The notes below the pieces were generated by a model. It was not told where the DNA came from and made no database searches. It saw only the letters and a list, made by a program, of their open reading frames with translations. A stretch of 64,000 nt of DNA from assembly GCA_031267825.1 (NCBI GenBank), contig JAIRYJ010000012.1, positions 1 through 64,000 of the forward strand, written 5' to 3'. Position 1 is the first letter of the stretch. Every line of letters begins with the position of its first letter. Position numbers and translations under genes: made by a program. Positions 1 through 8,398 of this stretch are shown one piece after another. The stretch is from Bifidobacteriaceae bacterium (GTDB taxonomy: Bacteria; Actinomycetota; Actinomycetes; Actinomycetales; WQXJ01).

Positions 1-305
1 CCCTCCCACACCACATCCCAATCCACCCCATCATCAAACGGACCACGCAACACACCACGCAACCACTCATCCAACTCCGCTAAAGACTCCACCGACCCAT
101 CCAACACCGGCCCACCCGAACCAGCCACCAAACGCGACAACTCCTCCAAACGGGCCGGACGGGTAGCCATAAACCGATCAAACAAAATATCCTGCACCAC
201 CCAATAACCATAAGACCCCAACACGTAAGGATTCTCATCAATATTCCCCACACCCTCAGCCACCCGCACATACTCGGCCAACTCGACCCCATCCGGCCAA
301 CCCAT
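1..305 (-). CDS. Probable immunity protein of the adjacent toxin (partial)
   Basis: The ATG at 305-303 overlaps the toxin's TGA (307-305) by one base, giving a TGATG junction that implies translational coupling. The frame stays open for about 101 codons to the left edge, so the C-terminus is missing. The visible part is acidic, soluble and rich in Trp, Leu and Val, with no signal peptide or membrane segment; it begins MGWPDGVELAEYVRVAEG. I recognise no family. A small acidic gene directly downstream of a polymorphic-toxin C-terminus is typically the cognate immunity protein, which is the inference here. Codon choice is unusual: third positions are mostly G or T (GTG, TTG, GGT, TTT), unlike the C-rich neighbours, which suggests recent acquisition. 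Confidence 0.6.
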   Translation of the reverse strand, partial: MGWPDGVELAEYVRVAEGVGNIDENPYVLGSYGYWVVQDILFDRFMATRPARLEELSRLVAGSGGPVLDGSVESLAELDEWLRGVLRGPFDDGVDWDVVWE

Positions 306-3300
306 CACGGCCTCGCAAGATAGATCCGGAACGGGATGTCGTTCTGTTCTAGCAACTTCAACAGCCCAGGACTAGGTAACCCGGCACCATCGGCCGCTTC
401 TTTAGCGAAGAAAACCCACTCAATACCATCGAACTGGAGATCATCAGCCAGCTGCGGGTTGGCCTTCATGCGTTTCAACAGCGCCGCGTCTTTCCGTACT
501 TGGGCTTTGATCCGGGCTGAGTCGCGAATCTGACCGATCTTCAGCTCAAAAGCCGTTTTCACCCTCTTCGAACTGTCCGACAGTGCAATCACATCGTAGA
601 ACCGCTCGTTATTCTTGCCTGAACCCGTCGCGTCGATCCCTCGCTTGACGCGCTCAGCGCGGCTGGTGCCGAGCGTTTTGAAAGCCGTCTCCGCTTCAGA
701 CTCAAACCTCAGCTTCTTGACTGTTCCGAACCATGAGCTTGGCGGGACCTCCACTTTGGTGGCTTTGGATAGCACCTCGGCGGCGTGCGCCACGCCACCC
801 TTGTACCTGGCTGATGCGGCCAAGAAGCCCTTGATCTCAGCGTCGCTCAAACCCGGATGAACCGACCTGATCTTGGCCAAGACCTTAGGGTCAACCAGGT
901 CCATCAGCGCCTGCCTGGCGGCATCCGCTGCCCGGCTCAGTTTCAATGGTGCGGCTACGGCCAACCCATTCAAACCGCTTCCGTCAGTCGCGGAAAGCGG
1001 CACACTATTGGCCGCTTTGCCGTCCATAGCTGTATCTGACAAGACCCTCAACCGCCTCATCGCTCGAGTAGAGTCTGGTGCCTGTTTCACAATATCCGCG
1101 GTGTGCTGCCCGAACTTACCGATTACCCGCACGGCCTTAATTCCGTCACCAAGAATGGGAATCAGGCCGACAACTGACAGCCCAGCCGAAATGTAATCGG
1201 CATTACACAAGCCCGCCACGAAGTCGCGGAAATCTGCCACACCAAAGAAGGACACACCGCCAGCTATTTGACCGGCCATATATGCCCAGGTGTCGCCGGT
1301 GCAGAAGGCGCGGAACAATTCGATGTCGCCACACAGCGTCCCCTGTGAGAATTCGAGGAAATATTGGGAGATATGGATCTCCACATCCACTACTAGCGGA
1401 TCAAACCCACGACCATCAAGCGCGCGGCGATACTCGGTATAGTCATCGAACCCGTCCGCATCAGTGTCTTTCAAATAGTCAACCGTGCCAAGAGCGAACT
1501 CTTCAGAATCAGACAATATGTCAGCATCCTGATCAGCATCAAAAGCGGAGAACCCGTTGGCTATTTCGGTTAGGTCATCCAAACCGTCAAAATCGGTATC
1601 ACGACGGTTCGGGTCAGACAGTGGTGTGAAGGATCTTCTGGTCTGATAGGGGCGCCGCGGCTGAGGGTTTAGTTCCTCACCGTCAGACAGGCCGTCCCAG
1701 TCTGTGTCAGCCAGGTACGGATTGGTCGGTCCGAAGCGGTGGCCGAAATACGTTCCCGCACCGGTGAGCTCTTCTTGATCAGTCAAGCCATCCCCGTCAC
1801 TGTCCTGCCCAAGTTCAGGCGGCTTGGGCGGCTCGGGAGGTTCAGGCGGTTCAGGATCATCTGGTGGAGGGGGAGCACTCCAAACATGCGGCAAGCCGTC
1901 GACGTCTGCTGCGGATCTCACCCGGTAAAACTCGCCACCGGTGGATGCGGTAAAGCCGTCAAGCCATTGGGACGCCGCCTGTGTGAAACCATCTCCGACA
2001 CCGACAACCGTGACACGGGCCCCATAAATACTGAAGAAATCCCTGATGTCCAGTAGTTCGTGGGCGGGCGAGTAGTAATCGACTACCGGGGTGAGGTCGG
2101 GCGAACCAATGATCAGGACAATCTCACCACCGGTCCCAACGGTCTGGCCAGCCCAATAAACGGCCTGAGTAAAAGCGAAAGCCGGCTGTTCCTCTGGGTA
2201 GCTCGGGCGTGGCTGGTAGCGCAAGATGTCGCCGCAATCGTTCCCATACCAAGATCCGCCCGGCCAACACTGCGCCCTAACCTGAAACACGCCGCTGGCA
2301 TACTCGCCGACGTTCATGGATGGCATCAATCGTCCAGAATCAATCATCCGGTCGCCCACCAGTAAGCCCAGGGTTGGTTCGGTGTCACTCCAATCCCAAG
2401 TCAACCTCCAGTCCAAGGCGACCATCCCAGTCGGCGAATCGTCGCCAGACTCAGCTAGTGGGCCAGTCGCCAACGATTCAACACCCATGGCTGATGAGGC
2501 CAAATCGAGCCGACCACCGTCAACCATTTCATAGTCGCTCTGACTGTCCAACGGTTCTAGAAGGGTTGCCGCCAGCATCTCCCCTTCGGCCGGGGTTTGG
2601 TCGATAACCGGTAAGGCGGAGGCGTCAACCACCGCGACCACCGACAACCCGTCAACAGTTAGTGTGACCAGGCCGGCCTCCGGGTCAACCAACTGATCGA
2701 CCGGCAATTCGATTTCACCGGTCGCAGAATCAAGCTTGACCGCCACAGCGGCCGATCCCGCACCAAGTAACCCCGGGTCAAACGGCAGTGTCAGGCTCCC
2801 CGTCACTCCGTCAAGCAGGATGACGTTAACTGGCAGGCTCAGCAACCCAACCATCGCCTCAAAGCGAACATCACCAGAGCGAACCAGGGCAGACTGGGTG
2901 ATCGAACCACCTGGCCCGCTAACCGTCAGCGATGCGCCAGCCACGTCAACTGGTACCGCATAGGTGAACTCATCATCCGCGTCAGGTGTGCCATCCGCAT
3001 CCGAGTCGGTTCTCGAAGGATCCGATCCGATTAGCAACTCGACACGGTCAGTTAGGCCGTCGCCATCGGTGTCTGGTTCCACTGGGTTAGTACCAGCCGC
3101 GATCTCATCAAGGTCACTCAACCCGTCACCATCTGAGTCTCCAGTCAAAGGCTTGGTACCAGCCGCTACCTCAGCAGCGTCAGTTAGACCGTCCCCATCA
3201 GAATCCTCAGCTCCGTCCGGGATGCCGTCATCATCGGAATCAGCCTTGAACGGATCACTGCCGGTCATCAACTCTGCCGCGTCAGACAATCCGTCGCCGT

Positions 3301-4159
3301 CAGGATCGGCCTCAAAAGGATCCGTTCCGGCTCGTGCCTCCACCACATCAGGTACCCCGTCGCCGTCTGAATCATCCAGTCCGCCAACTGGGGCGGGACC
3401 TGTCCCACCTGGCAGCACATCCTTGTCTTTAAGTTCGCAGCTATACAGCGCGTTGGCACCAATCCCACCAACGCACCGGTCGGAGCCGGTGTCGCCGTAC
3501 AAAGAATCGTTCCCCGCTCCGCCGACCAGCAGATCGTTGCCCTTGTTTCCGGTTAGGGAGTCTGACCCGTCGCCTCCCCAGATCCGGTCGTCGCCGTCGT
3601 TACCGTGCAAGGTGTCAGCGCCCTTGTCTCCCCAGTCAACAACCACGTCATCACCGTCACCAGCATGAACAGTGTCGGCACCTGGACCGGGTTCGATCCA
3701 GTCTTCGCCGTCCTCACCCCACAACGTGTCACCACCAGCACCTCCATCGATGAAGTCATCACCATCCCCACCGTGAACTGTGTCCCCACCGTCTTCACCG
3801 TAGATCTGGTCTCTGCCTGCCTCACCGCGGATCGTGTCACCACCAGCCCCGCCGTAGATCACATCATCACCCGGGCCAGCGTAAATTGTGTCGCCACCAG
3901 CGTCGCCATAAATGACATCATTACCAGCGCCAGCTTTGATGGTGTCACCACCTCCGCCGCCACAGATCACATCATCGCCGTCGGTGCCTTTCAACACCTC
4001 GCCGGCTGTGGTCCCAATGATTGTGCAGCCCCGGGCCTCATCGAACGCCTCTGGTTTGCCCGCTGCCCCGGCGGGTCCGGCGCCCAACGGCACAGCCACC
4101 AGGGCGGCTAGCACCACACCCAAGAATCTGGCCACACGGCCTGGTAAGTGTCGCTTCAT
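305..4159 (-). CDS. Secreted RTX/TSP3-repeat polymorphic toxin with nuclease-like C-terminus
   Basis: 1284 aa. A Sec signal peptide covers about residues 1-33 (Arg-rich start, hydrophobic core, AGAAG end). Residues ~45-245 are RTX-like nonapeptides (GGxGxDxI), which bind calcium. Residues ~260-420 are thrombospondin type 3-like repeats (DxDGDGxxD). A VWA-like segment spans ~590-760, a Pro/Glu linker ~765-785, and a second TSP3 block ~785-925. A hydrophobic pretoxin-like stretch (VGLIPILGDGIKAV) lies near 1000. The last ~130 residues contain an Asp in YDVIA followed by ELK, the spacing of a PD-(D/E)xK nuclease core. This order matches polymorphic toxins: secretion signal, stalk, pretoxin, variable toxin. 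AAGGAG eight bases before the ATG supports the start. The nuclease assignment is inference; a non-toxic surface protein is possible. Confidence 0.72.
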   Translation of the reverse strand: MKRHLPGRVARFLGVVLAALVAVPLGAGPAGAAGKPEAFDEARGCTIIGTTAGEVLKGTDGDDVICGGGGGDTIKAGAGNDVIYGDAGGDTIYAGPGDDVIYGGAGGDTIRGEAGRDQIYGEDGGDTVHGGDGDDFIDGGAGGDTLWGEDGEDWIEPGPGADTVHAGDGDDVVVDWGDKGADTLHGNDGDDRIWGGDGSDSLTGNKGNDLLVGGAGNDSLYGDTGSDRCVGGIGANALYSCELKDKDVLPGGTGPAPVGGLDDSDGDGVPDVVEARAGTDPFEADPDGDGLSDAAELMTGSDPFKADSDDDGIPDGAEDSDGDGLTDAAEVAAGTKPLTGDSDGDGLSDLDEIAAGTNPVEPDTDGDGLTDRVELLIGSDPSRTDSDADGTPDADDEFTYAVPVDVAGASLTVSGPGGSITQSALVRSGDVRFEAMVGLLSLPVNVILLDGVTGSLTLPFDPGLLGAGSAAVAVKLDSATGEIELPVDQLVDPEAGLVTLTVDGLSVVAVVDASALPVIDQTPAEGEMLAATLLEPLDSQSDYEMVDGGRLDLASSAMGVESLATGPLAESGDDSPTGMVALDWRLTWDWSDTEPTLGLLVGDRMIDSGRLMPSMNVGEYASGVFQVRAQCWPGGSWYGNDCGDILRYQPRPSYPEEQPAFAFTQAVYWAGQTVGTGGEIVLIIGSPDLTPVVDYYSPAHELLDIRDFFSIYGARVTVVGVGDGFTQAASQWLDGFTASTGGEFYRVRSAADVDGLPHVWSAPPPPDDPEPPEPPEPPKPPELGQDSDGDGLTDQEELTGAGTYFGHRFGPTNPYLADTDWDGLSDGEELNPQPRRPYQTRRSFTPLSDPNRRDTDFDGLDDLTEIANGFSAFDADQDADILSDSEEFALGTVDYLKDTDADGFDDYTEYRRALDGRGFDPLVVDVEIHISQYFLEFSQGTLCGDIELFRAFCTGDTWAYMAGQIAGGVSFFGVADFRDFVAGLCNADYISAGLSVVGLIPILGDGIKAVRVIGKFGQHTADIVKQAPDSTRAMRRLRVLSDTAMDGKAANSVPLSATDGSGLNGLAVAAPLKLSRAADAARQALMDLVDPKVLAKIRSVHPGLSDAEIKGFLAASARYKGGVAHAAEVLSKATKVEVPPSSWFGTVKKLRFESEAETAFKTLGTSRAERVKRGIDATGSGKNNERFYDVIALSDSSKRVKTAFELKIGQIRDSARIKAQVRKDAALLKRMKANPQLADDLQFDGIEWVFFAKEAADGAGLPSPGLLKLLEQNDIPFRIYLARP

Positions 4160-4425
4160 AACTGAGTCTCCTTTGACGCTGAACCGGGTAAGGCCCTCAG
4201 GCCCAAGACCAAAGCCTCAAGGCTGGACGCTAATGCCATCAAACTACCGTGGTCACACCAGGGCTGACAACAGTCAGCCGGGAGCCTGCCGGGCGGACGC
4301 AAGCAGACCCGAGCGGGCCAAGAGACCCACCCCAATCCCGCGGATAGCAGAATGGCTGCTAGCTTGTCTCAAAGCCCGGCCGAAACGCCCTGTGCTGCGC
4401 CGATGTGCAGGTCCCTTGAGCCGAT
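4160..4425. promoter_or_regulatory. Divergent intergenic region with hairpin 4262-4279
   Basis: This 266-bp region separates the toxin (minus) and the SorC regulator (plus), so it should hold both promoters. A perfect 7-bp inverted repeat with a 4-nt loop lies at 4262-4279 (GGCTGAC/GTCAGCC). I see no convincing -35/-10 pair for either gene. Confidence 0.4.
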
Positions 4426-4430
4426 GTGCA
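4399..4430 (+). promoter_or_regulatory. Candidate operator: paired GCCGATGTGCA direct repeats
   Basis: GCCGATGTGCA occurs exactly at 4399-4409 and 4420-4430, 21 bp apart (two helical turns). The second copy overlaps the proposed GTG start of the SorC regulator. SorC-family repressors often bind repeated sites at their own promoter, so an autoregulatory operator is a reasonable inference. Confidence 0.4.
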
Positions 4431-5385
4431 AGAATCGAGTGTGGCTTCTTACCGTCCTGAGGACATCTATCTGGCGGCATCGATGTACTACAGCCAAGGC
4501 CAAACTATGCAGGCTGTGGCCCGGAGGCTGGGAACTTCGCGTTCAACTGTCTCACGCCTGCTGGCCAGAGCCCGCAGCCAAGGGATTGTTTCAATCACCT
4601 TGACTGACCCGAGCCACGACCGTGAAGGCTTGGCCTCGGCCGTCGCCGCGGCCTATGGCGTCCGGGCTCAGGTTGTGCCTTTGCCGCCTGAAACTGATGA
4701 CCTTGAACGGCTCTCCTTAGTCGCCGCTGAGGCCGCCCGCACCTTGACCCAATGGATGGGCCCGTCCATGGTGCTGGCCGTGGCCTGGGGAAACACCACC
4801 GCAGCGATCGCTCAGCAGCTCAAACCGCAGGCCGCTCGCGGTTCAGTGGTAGTTCAGCTCAACGGCGCCGCCAACACCCGCACCTCGGGCGTGTCATATA
4901 CCGCTGTCCTGTTGTCGCAGTTCGCCCGGGCTTTTGGCGCTTCTGTTCTTGATTTCCCGGTCCCAGCTTTCTTTGATTCGGCTGAAACCAAGGAAATGAT
5001 GTGGCGTGAACGTTCCATCACCCGCGTCCTTGAGGTTCAAGCCAAGGCGGATGTCGCTGTCATGTCCGTCGGCGCCGTCGACGGCCCCATCCCAAGCCAC
5101 GTTTACGCGGCCGGTTACCTGGACAAGCATGATCTCAAGGTGCTCGGCCGCGAACGTGTGGTGGGCGATGTTTGCACGGTTTTCCTGCGCCAAGACGGAT
5201 CATATGACGATATTGAAATCAACCGCCGAGCCTCCGGCCCTACCCCGGTCCAGCTCCGTGCCATCCCGCGCCGCCTGCTAGTTGTGGCGTCCGAATCTAA
5301 AGTCGGCGGGCTGCTCGGTGCGCTACGGGCCGGTGTCGCGACTGATCTAGTGATCGACGAGCGCACCGCCGCCCGGCTCGTCTAA
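4426..5385 (+). CDS. SorC/DeoR-family sugar-binding transcriptional regulator
   Basis: 319 aa. Residues ~10-60 form a helix-turn-helix of the sigma-like type seen in SorC regulators (QAVARRLGTSRSTVSRLLARAR). The rest is the sugar-phosphate-binding effector domain of the NagB/RpiA-like fold, with the glycine-rich SVGAVDGPI region. Family members bind a phosphorylated sugar and control carbohydrate genes; the effector cannot be read from sequence. GTG at 4426 gives full length, but GTG at 4441 is also possible and neither has a strong ribosome-binding site. No catabolic genes are adjacent, so the target is unknown. It is one of few plus-strand genes in the window. Confidence 0.85.
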   Translation: MQESSVASYRPEDIYLAASMYYSQGQTMQAVARRLGTSRSTVSRLLARARSQGIVSITLTDPSHDREGLASAVAAAYGVRAQVVPLPPETDDLERLSLVAAEAARTLTQWMGPSMVLAVAWGNTTAAIAQQLKPQAARGSVVVQLNGAANTRTSGVSYTAVLLSQFARAFGASVLDFPVPAFFDSAETKEMMWRERSITRVLEVQAKADVAVMSVGAVDGPIPSHVYAAGYLDKHDLKVLGRERVVGDVCTVFLRQDGSYDDIEINRRASGPTPVQLRAIPRRLLVVASESKVGGLLGALRAGVATDLVIDERTAARLV

Positions 5386-5494
5386 CAGCCCGGCCAGCCT
5401 TTTCTTCCGCCCGATGCCGCGCCCACACAGCTTGCCATCCCCGGCGCGCCTAACAGCCCAACCAGCTTTTTCTAGCGTCCGATGCCGCCCACAC
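5382..5494. repeat. Imperfect direct duplication of about 45 bp
   Basis: Copies at 5382-5428 and 5451-5494 share TAACAGCCC, CCAGC, TTTTTCT-like and CCGATGCCGC...CCACAC blocks, separated by 22 bp. They lie between the convergent ends of the SorC gene and map. Each contains CCGATGCCGC, a partial match to the 14-mer repeat described elsewhere. They may be a duplicated 3' end or terminator; no stable hairpin with a T-run was found. Confidence 0.5.
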
Positions 5495-5559
5495 GGCACC
5501 CCGACCCAGGCCCGTCTGGCTGCGCCGCAAAGTATTCGGACGCCAGCTTGGGCTCGGAA

Positions 5560-6393
5560 TTAGGCGATTGGGGCGGGCGTGATACCGCGGGCAGCCAGCT
5601 CGTCGGCACCGCCATCGGCGGCGGTCAACACCCAAATTCCGCCAGCCGTCCGGGCCACGGTGTGCTCCCAGTGGGCCGCCCGTTTGCCGTCAACCGTTCT
5701 AACAGTCCAACCGTCCGAATCGACTGAGGTTTCGATTCGTCCTTCAACCACGATCGGTTCGATCGCCAGCACCATGCCGGGCCGGACCTTTGGGCCGTGA
5801 TAACGCGAAGCGAAGTTCAACACATCTGGTTCCATGTGCATGGCACTGCCAATTCCGTGGCCGGTGTATTCCCGGGCAATCCCGAAGGACGGTTCAGCCG
5901 CCTCAACTGAGGCCTCGATGGCCTCTCCGATCTGTCCAACCCGGTCAGCTTTGGCGAAAGCCGCGATGCCATCCCATAAAGCCTGACGCGTCACCTCAAC
6001 TAGCACCTCAGAGCGGGCGTCGGTCTGGCCAACCACCACAGTGATGGCAGCGTCAGAATGCCAGCCGTCAAGCACCGCGCCGCAATCAACTGACACTATG
6101 TCACCCGAACGCAACACCTGATCGCTTGGTATGCCATGAACCACAACATCATTCAACGATAGGCAGATTGAGGCCGGATAGCCGTCATAGCCAAGGAAAT
6201 TTGGGGCCGCCCCGGCCGCCCGGATGACTTGTTCGGCGGCGGCGTCAATCTCCCTCGCCCGCGCACCAGGCACCAAGAGATGCTTGACTTTTTCCAAAGC
6301 AGCAGCCGTCACCAGCCCAGAAGCCCGCATAGCGCTGACTTGGGCGGGTGTTTTCAATTCGACGCGGCGGTACCCGGCCAGCCGGGGAACCAA
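5560..6393 (-). CDS. map: Type I methionine aminopeptidase
   Basis: 277 aa. It removes the initiator Met from nascent proteins and uses two divalent metals. The five ligands are visible in order: Asp in SVDCGA, Asp in WHSDA, His in YTGHGIG, Glu in AIEP, and Glu in the WEHTVA segment. Length fits the family. The proposed start is TTG at 6393, two bases after the adk stop; an internal TTG just before LKTP would remove about 12 residues, so the start is uncertain. It is the last gene of the superoperon here; infA and the rpsM-rpoA block that normally follow are missing. Confidence 0.93.
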   Translation of the reverse strand: MVPRLAGYRRVELKTPAQVSAMRASGLVTAAALEKVKHLLVPGARAREIDAAAEQVIRAAGAAPNFLGYDGYPASICLSLNDVVVHGIPSDQVLRSGDIVSVDCGAVLDGWHSDAAITVVVGQTDARSEVLVEVTRQALWDGIAAFAKADRVGQIGEAIEASVEAAEPSFGIAREYTGHGIGSAMHMEPDVLNFASRYHGPKVRPGMVLAIEPIVVEGRIETSVDSDGWTVRTVDGKRAAHWEHTVARTAGGIWVLTAADGGADELAARGITPAPIA

Positions 6394-6395
6394 AA

Positions 6396-6971
6396 CTAGG
6401 CCTCCGCCCGCAATGCTTGGCTGATCCGCCGGGTTATTTCTTCAACCAGACCGTCACCATCGATTGTCACTAGCAGCCCGCGTGTCTGATAAATCTGTGC
6501 GATCGGTTCGGTTTGACGGTGATAGACAGCTAACCGTTCCCGGATAACTGGTTCGGTGTCATCTGGACGTGATTCCAGTACCGCCCGGCGCAGCAACCGT
6601 TCCACAATCAGGTCTTCTGGTAGCCGCAGTTCAACAGCGGCGTCAATCCGCCAGGTCCGTTCAGCCAGAATCTGATCTAGAACGCCGACTTGCGCCACGT
6701 TACGCGGGTAGCCGTCCAAGACACAGCCGTCAGCCGCGTCAGCCTGGCTCAGCCGGTCCCGGACCATATCATTGGTGACCCTGTCTGGCACTAGCTGACC
6801 TTGGGTCATATAGCTCTTAGCTTCGATCCCTAAAGGGGTACCGCGTGACATCTGGTCACGGAACAACCCGCCGGTTGAGATCACAGGAACACCCAGGCTG
6901 GCGGCCAACAGTTCTCCTTGGGTGCCTTTACCTGATCCAGGTGGACCCAACAGCACTAGGCGCCGCTTCAC
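6396..6971 (-). CDS. adk: Adenylate kinase
   Basis: 191 aa. It interconverts ATP + AMP and 2 ADP in the cytosol. The P-loop GPPGSGKGTQ is at residues 9-18, followed by the AMP-binding DGYPRN motif. The LID is the short form without the four-Cys zinc insert, as is usual in Actinomycetota. The GTG start (6971) overlaps the secY TGA in a GTGA junction. The secY-adk-map order is conserved across Actinomycetota. Confidence 0.96.
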   Translation of the reverse strand: MKRRLVLLGPPGSGKGTQGELLAASLGVPVISTGGLFRDQMSRGTPLGIEAKSYMTQGQLVPDRVTNDMVRDRLSQADAADGCVLDGYPRNVAQVGVLDQILAERTWRIDAAVELRLPEDLIVERLLRRAVLESRPDDTEPVIRERLAVYHRQTEPIAQIYQTRGLLVTIDGDGLVEEITRRISQALRAEA

Positions 6972-8275
6972 CGCAGGAAACCTCCGTAGTGGCGTTGCTC
7001 TAACTGAGCTTCGATCTGTTTCACCGTGTCCAAACCAACACCCACAATGATCAGCAAGGTGGTTCCACCGAAGGGCAGGTTCTGGTTGATGTTCATGAAG
7101 CTGAACAGCACTTGCGGTATCAGAGCGACTATCGCCAAATAGATTGAACCAGGTGTCGTGATGCGGTTGATGACGTAGTTGAGGTATTCGGCCGTCGGTC
7201 GGCCAGCCCGGATACCGGGGATGAAACCGCCATACTTCATCATGTTGTCCGCCACCTCTGTCGGGTTGAAGGTGATGGCGGTGTAGAAGAAGCAGAAGAA
7301 GATCGTCAGCGCGGCGTACAACACCATGTACAGCGCATCAGTTGGGCGGAAGTTAGTGGCGATCCAGCCGACCACCGGGTTGGTTTGATCAGACACAAAC
7401 TGGGTTGCCATGGAAGGCAATGACAGTAACGAGGAAGCGAAGATGATCGGGATAACGCCGGCCGTGTTGATCTTGATTGGCAGGTAGCTGGTGCCACCAC
7501 CACGGGTCCGCCCGCCAACCATCCGCTTGGCGTATTGCACCCGGATGCGGCGCTGGCTTTGTTCAACGAACACGATCGCGGCAATGACAGCGACAAAAAC
7601 AATCAGAACCACAAAGAAGTTGAGTGGACCGTTGTTGGCGCCACCCCAAATCTGACCCATTGACGACGGGAACCCAGCCACGATCGACGTGAAGATGAGC
7701 AGCGACATACCGTTGCCGACACCCTTCTCAGTGATCAACTCACCAAGCCACATGATCAAACCGGTGCCCGCTGTCATCACAATGATCATCAGCGTTACGG
7801 TCCAAGGTGTGTCCGGCTGGATGATCTGTTCACTGGTGCCGATCTGGCCGAACAAAGCACCGCTGCGGGCGGTGGTGATGACAACGGTTGACTGCAAAAT
7901 AGCTAACGCGATGGTCAAATACCGGGTGTACTGCGTCAACTTGGACTGGCCGGCCTGGCCTTCTTTATGCAGCGTTTCGAAGCGCGGGATCACAACCCGC
8001 AATAGCTGCACAATGATGCTGGCCGTGATGTACGGCATGATTCCGAGAGCGAAAACTGATAATTGCATCAGGCCGCCGCCGGAGAACAAGTTGATCAACC
8101 CTAAAAGGTCACCACCAGTTTGGGCTTGTTCTCCCAGGGCGCGCAACGCGGCCGTGTTCACCCCCGGTGTCGGGATGAACGAGCCGACCCGGAACAGCAC
8201 CATGATGCTGATGGTGAACAGCAGCTTGCGCCGCAGGTCGGGCGTTCTGAACGCCTTAGCCAAAGTCCCTAGCAC
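6968..8275 (-). CDS. secY: Protein translocase subunit SecY
   Basis: 435 aa, ten predicted membrane helices. SecY is the channel of the SecYEG translocon in the cytoplasmic membrane and exports proteins with Sec signals, including the surface proteins of this window. Typical features are the N-terminal DLRRKLLFT segment, the TPGVN plug-proximal region and the C-terminal cytosolic tail with QLEQRHYGGFLR. Start is GTG at 8275 with AGGGAGG six bases upstream. A 122-bp gap separates it from rplO; I see no clear promoter there. Confidence 0.96.
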   Translation of the reverse strand: MLGTLAKAFRTPDLRRKLLFTISIMVLFRVGSFIPTPGVNTAALRALGEQAQTGGDLLGLINLFSGGGLMQLSVFALGIMPYITASIIVQLLRVVIPRFETLHKEGQAGQSKLTQYTRYLTIALAILQSTVVITTARSGALFGQIGTSEQIIQPDTPWTVTLMIIVMTAGTGLIMWLGELITEKGVGNGMSLLIFTSIVAGFPSSMGQIWGGANNGPLNFFVVLIVFVAVIAAIVFVEQSQRRIRVQYAKRMVGGRTRGGGTSYLPIKINTAGVIPIIFASSLLSLPSMATQFVSDQTNPVVGWIATNFRPTDALYMVLYAALTIFFCFFYTAITFNPTEVADNMMKYGGFIPGIRAGRPTAEYLNYVINRITTPGSIYLAIVALIPQVLFSFMNINQNLPFGGTTLLIIVGVGLDTVKQIEAQLEQRHYGGFLR

Positions 8276-8398
8276 GGGGATCCTCCCTGACGATTAGCCC
8301 CGCCGGTAATGGGCGCGGCCTGGAGCGCCATCAATGGGGCCTGATTCACTCTAGCGGCTAGCTCTCTGGTGGACCCCACGGCACCTGTTTCCCTCTGC

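Noticed and set aside
2964-4460. Long plus-strand ORFs opposite the RTX and TSP3 repeats
   Set aside because: They are by-products of the repeated Gly/Asp codons on the other strand and show Ser/Pro low complexity only.
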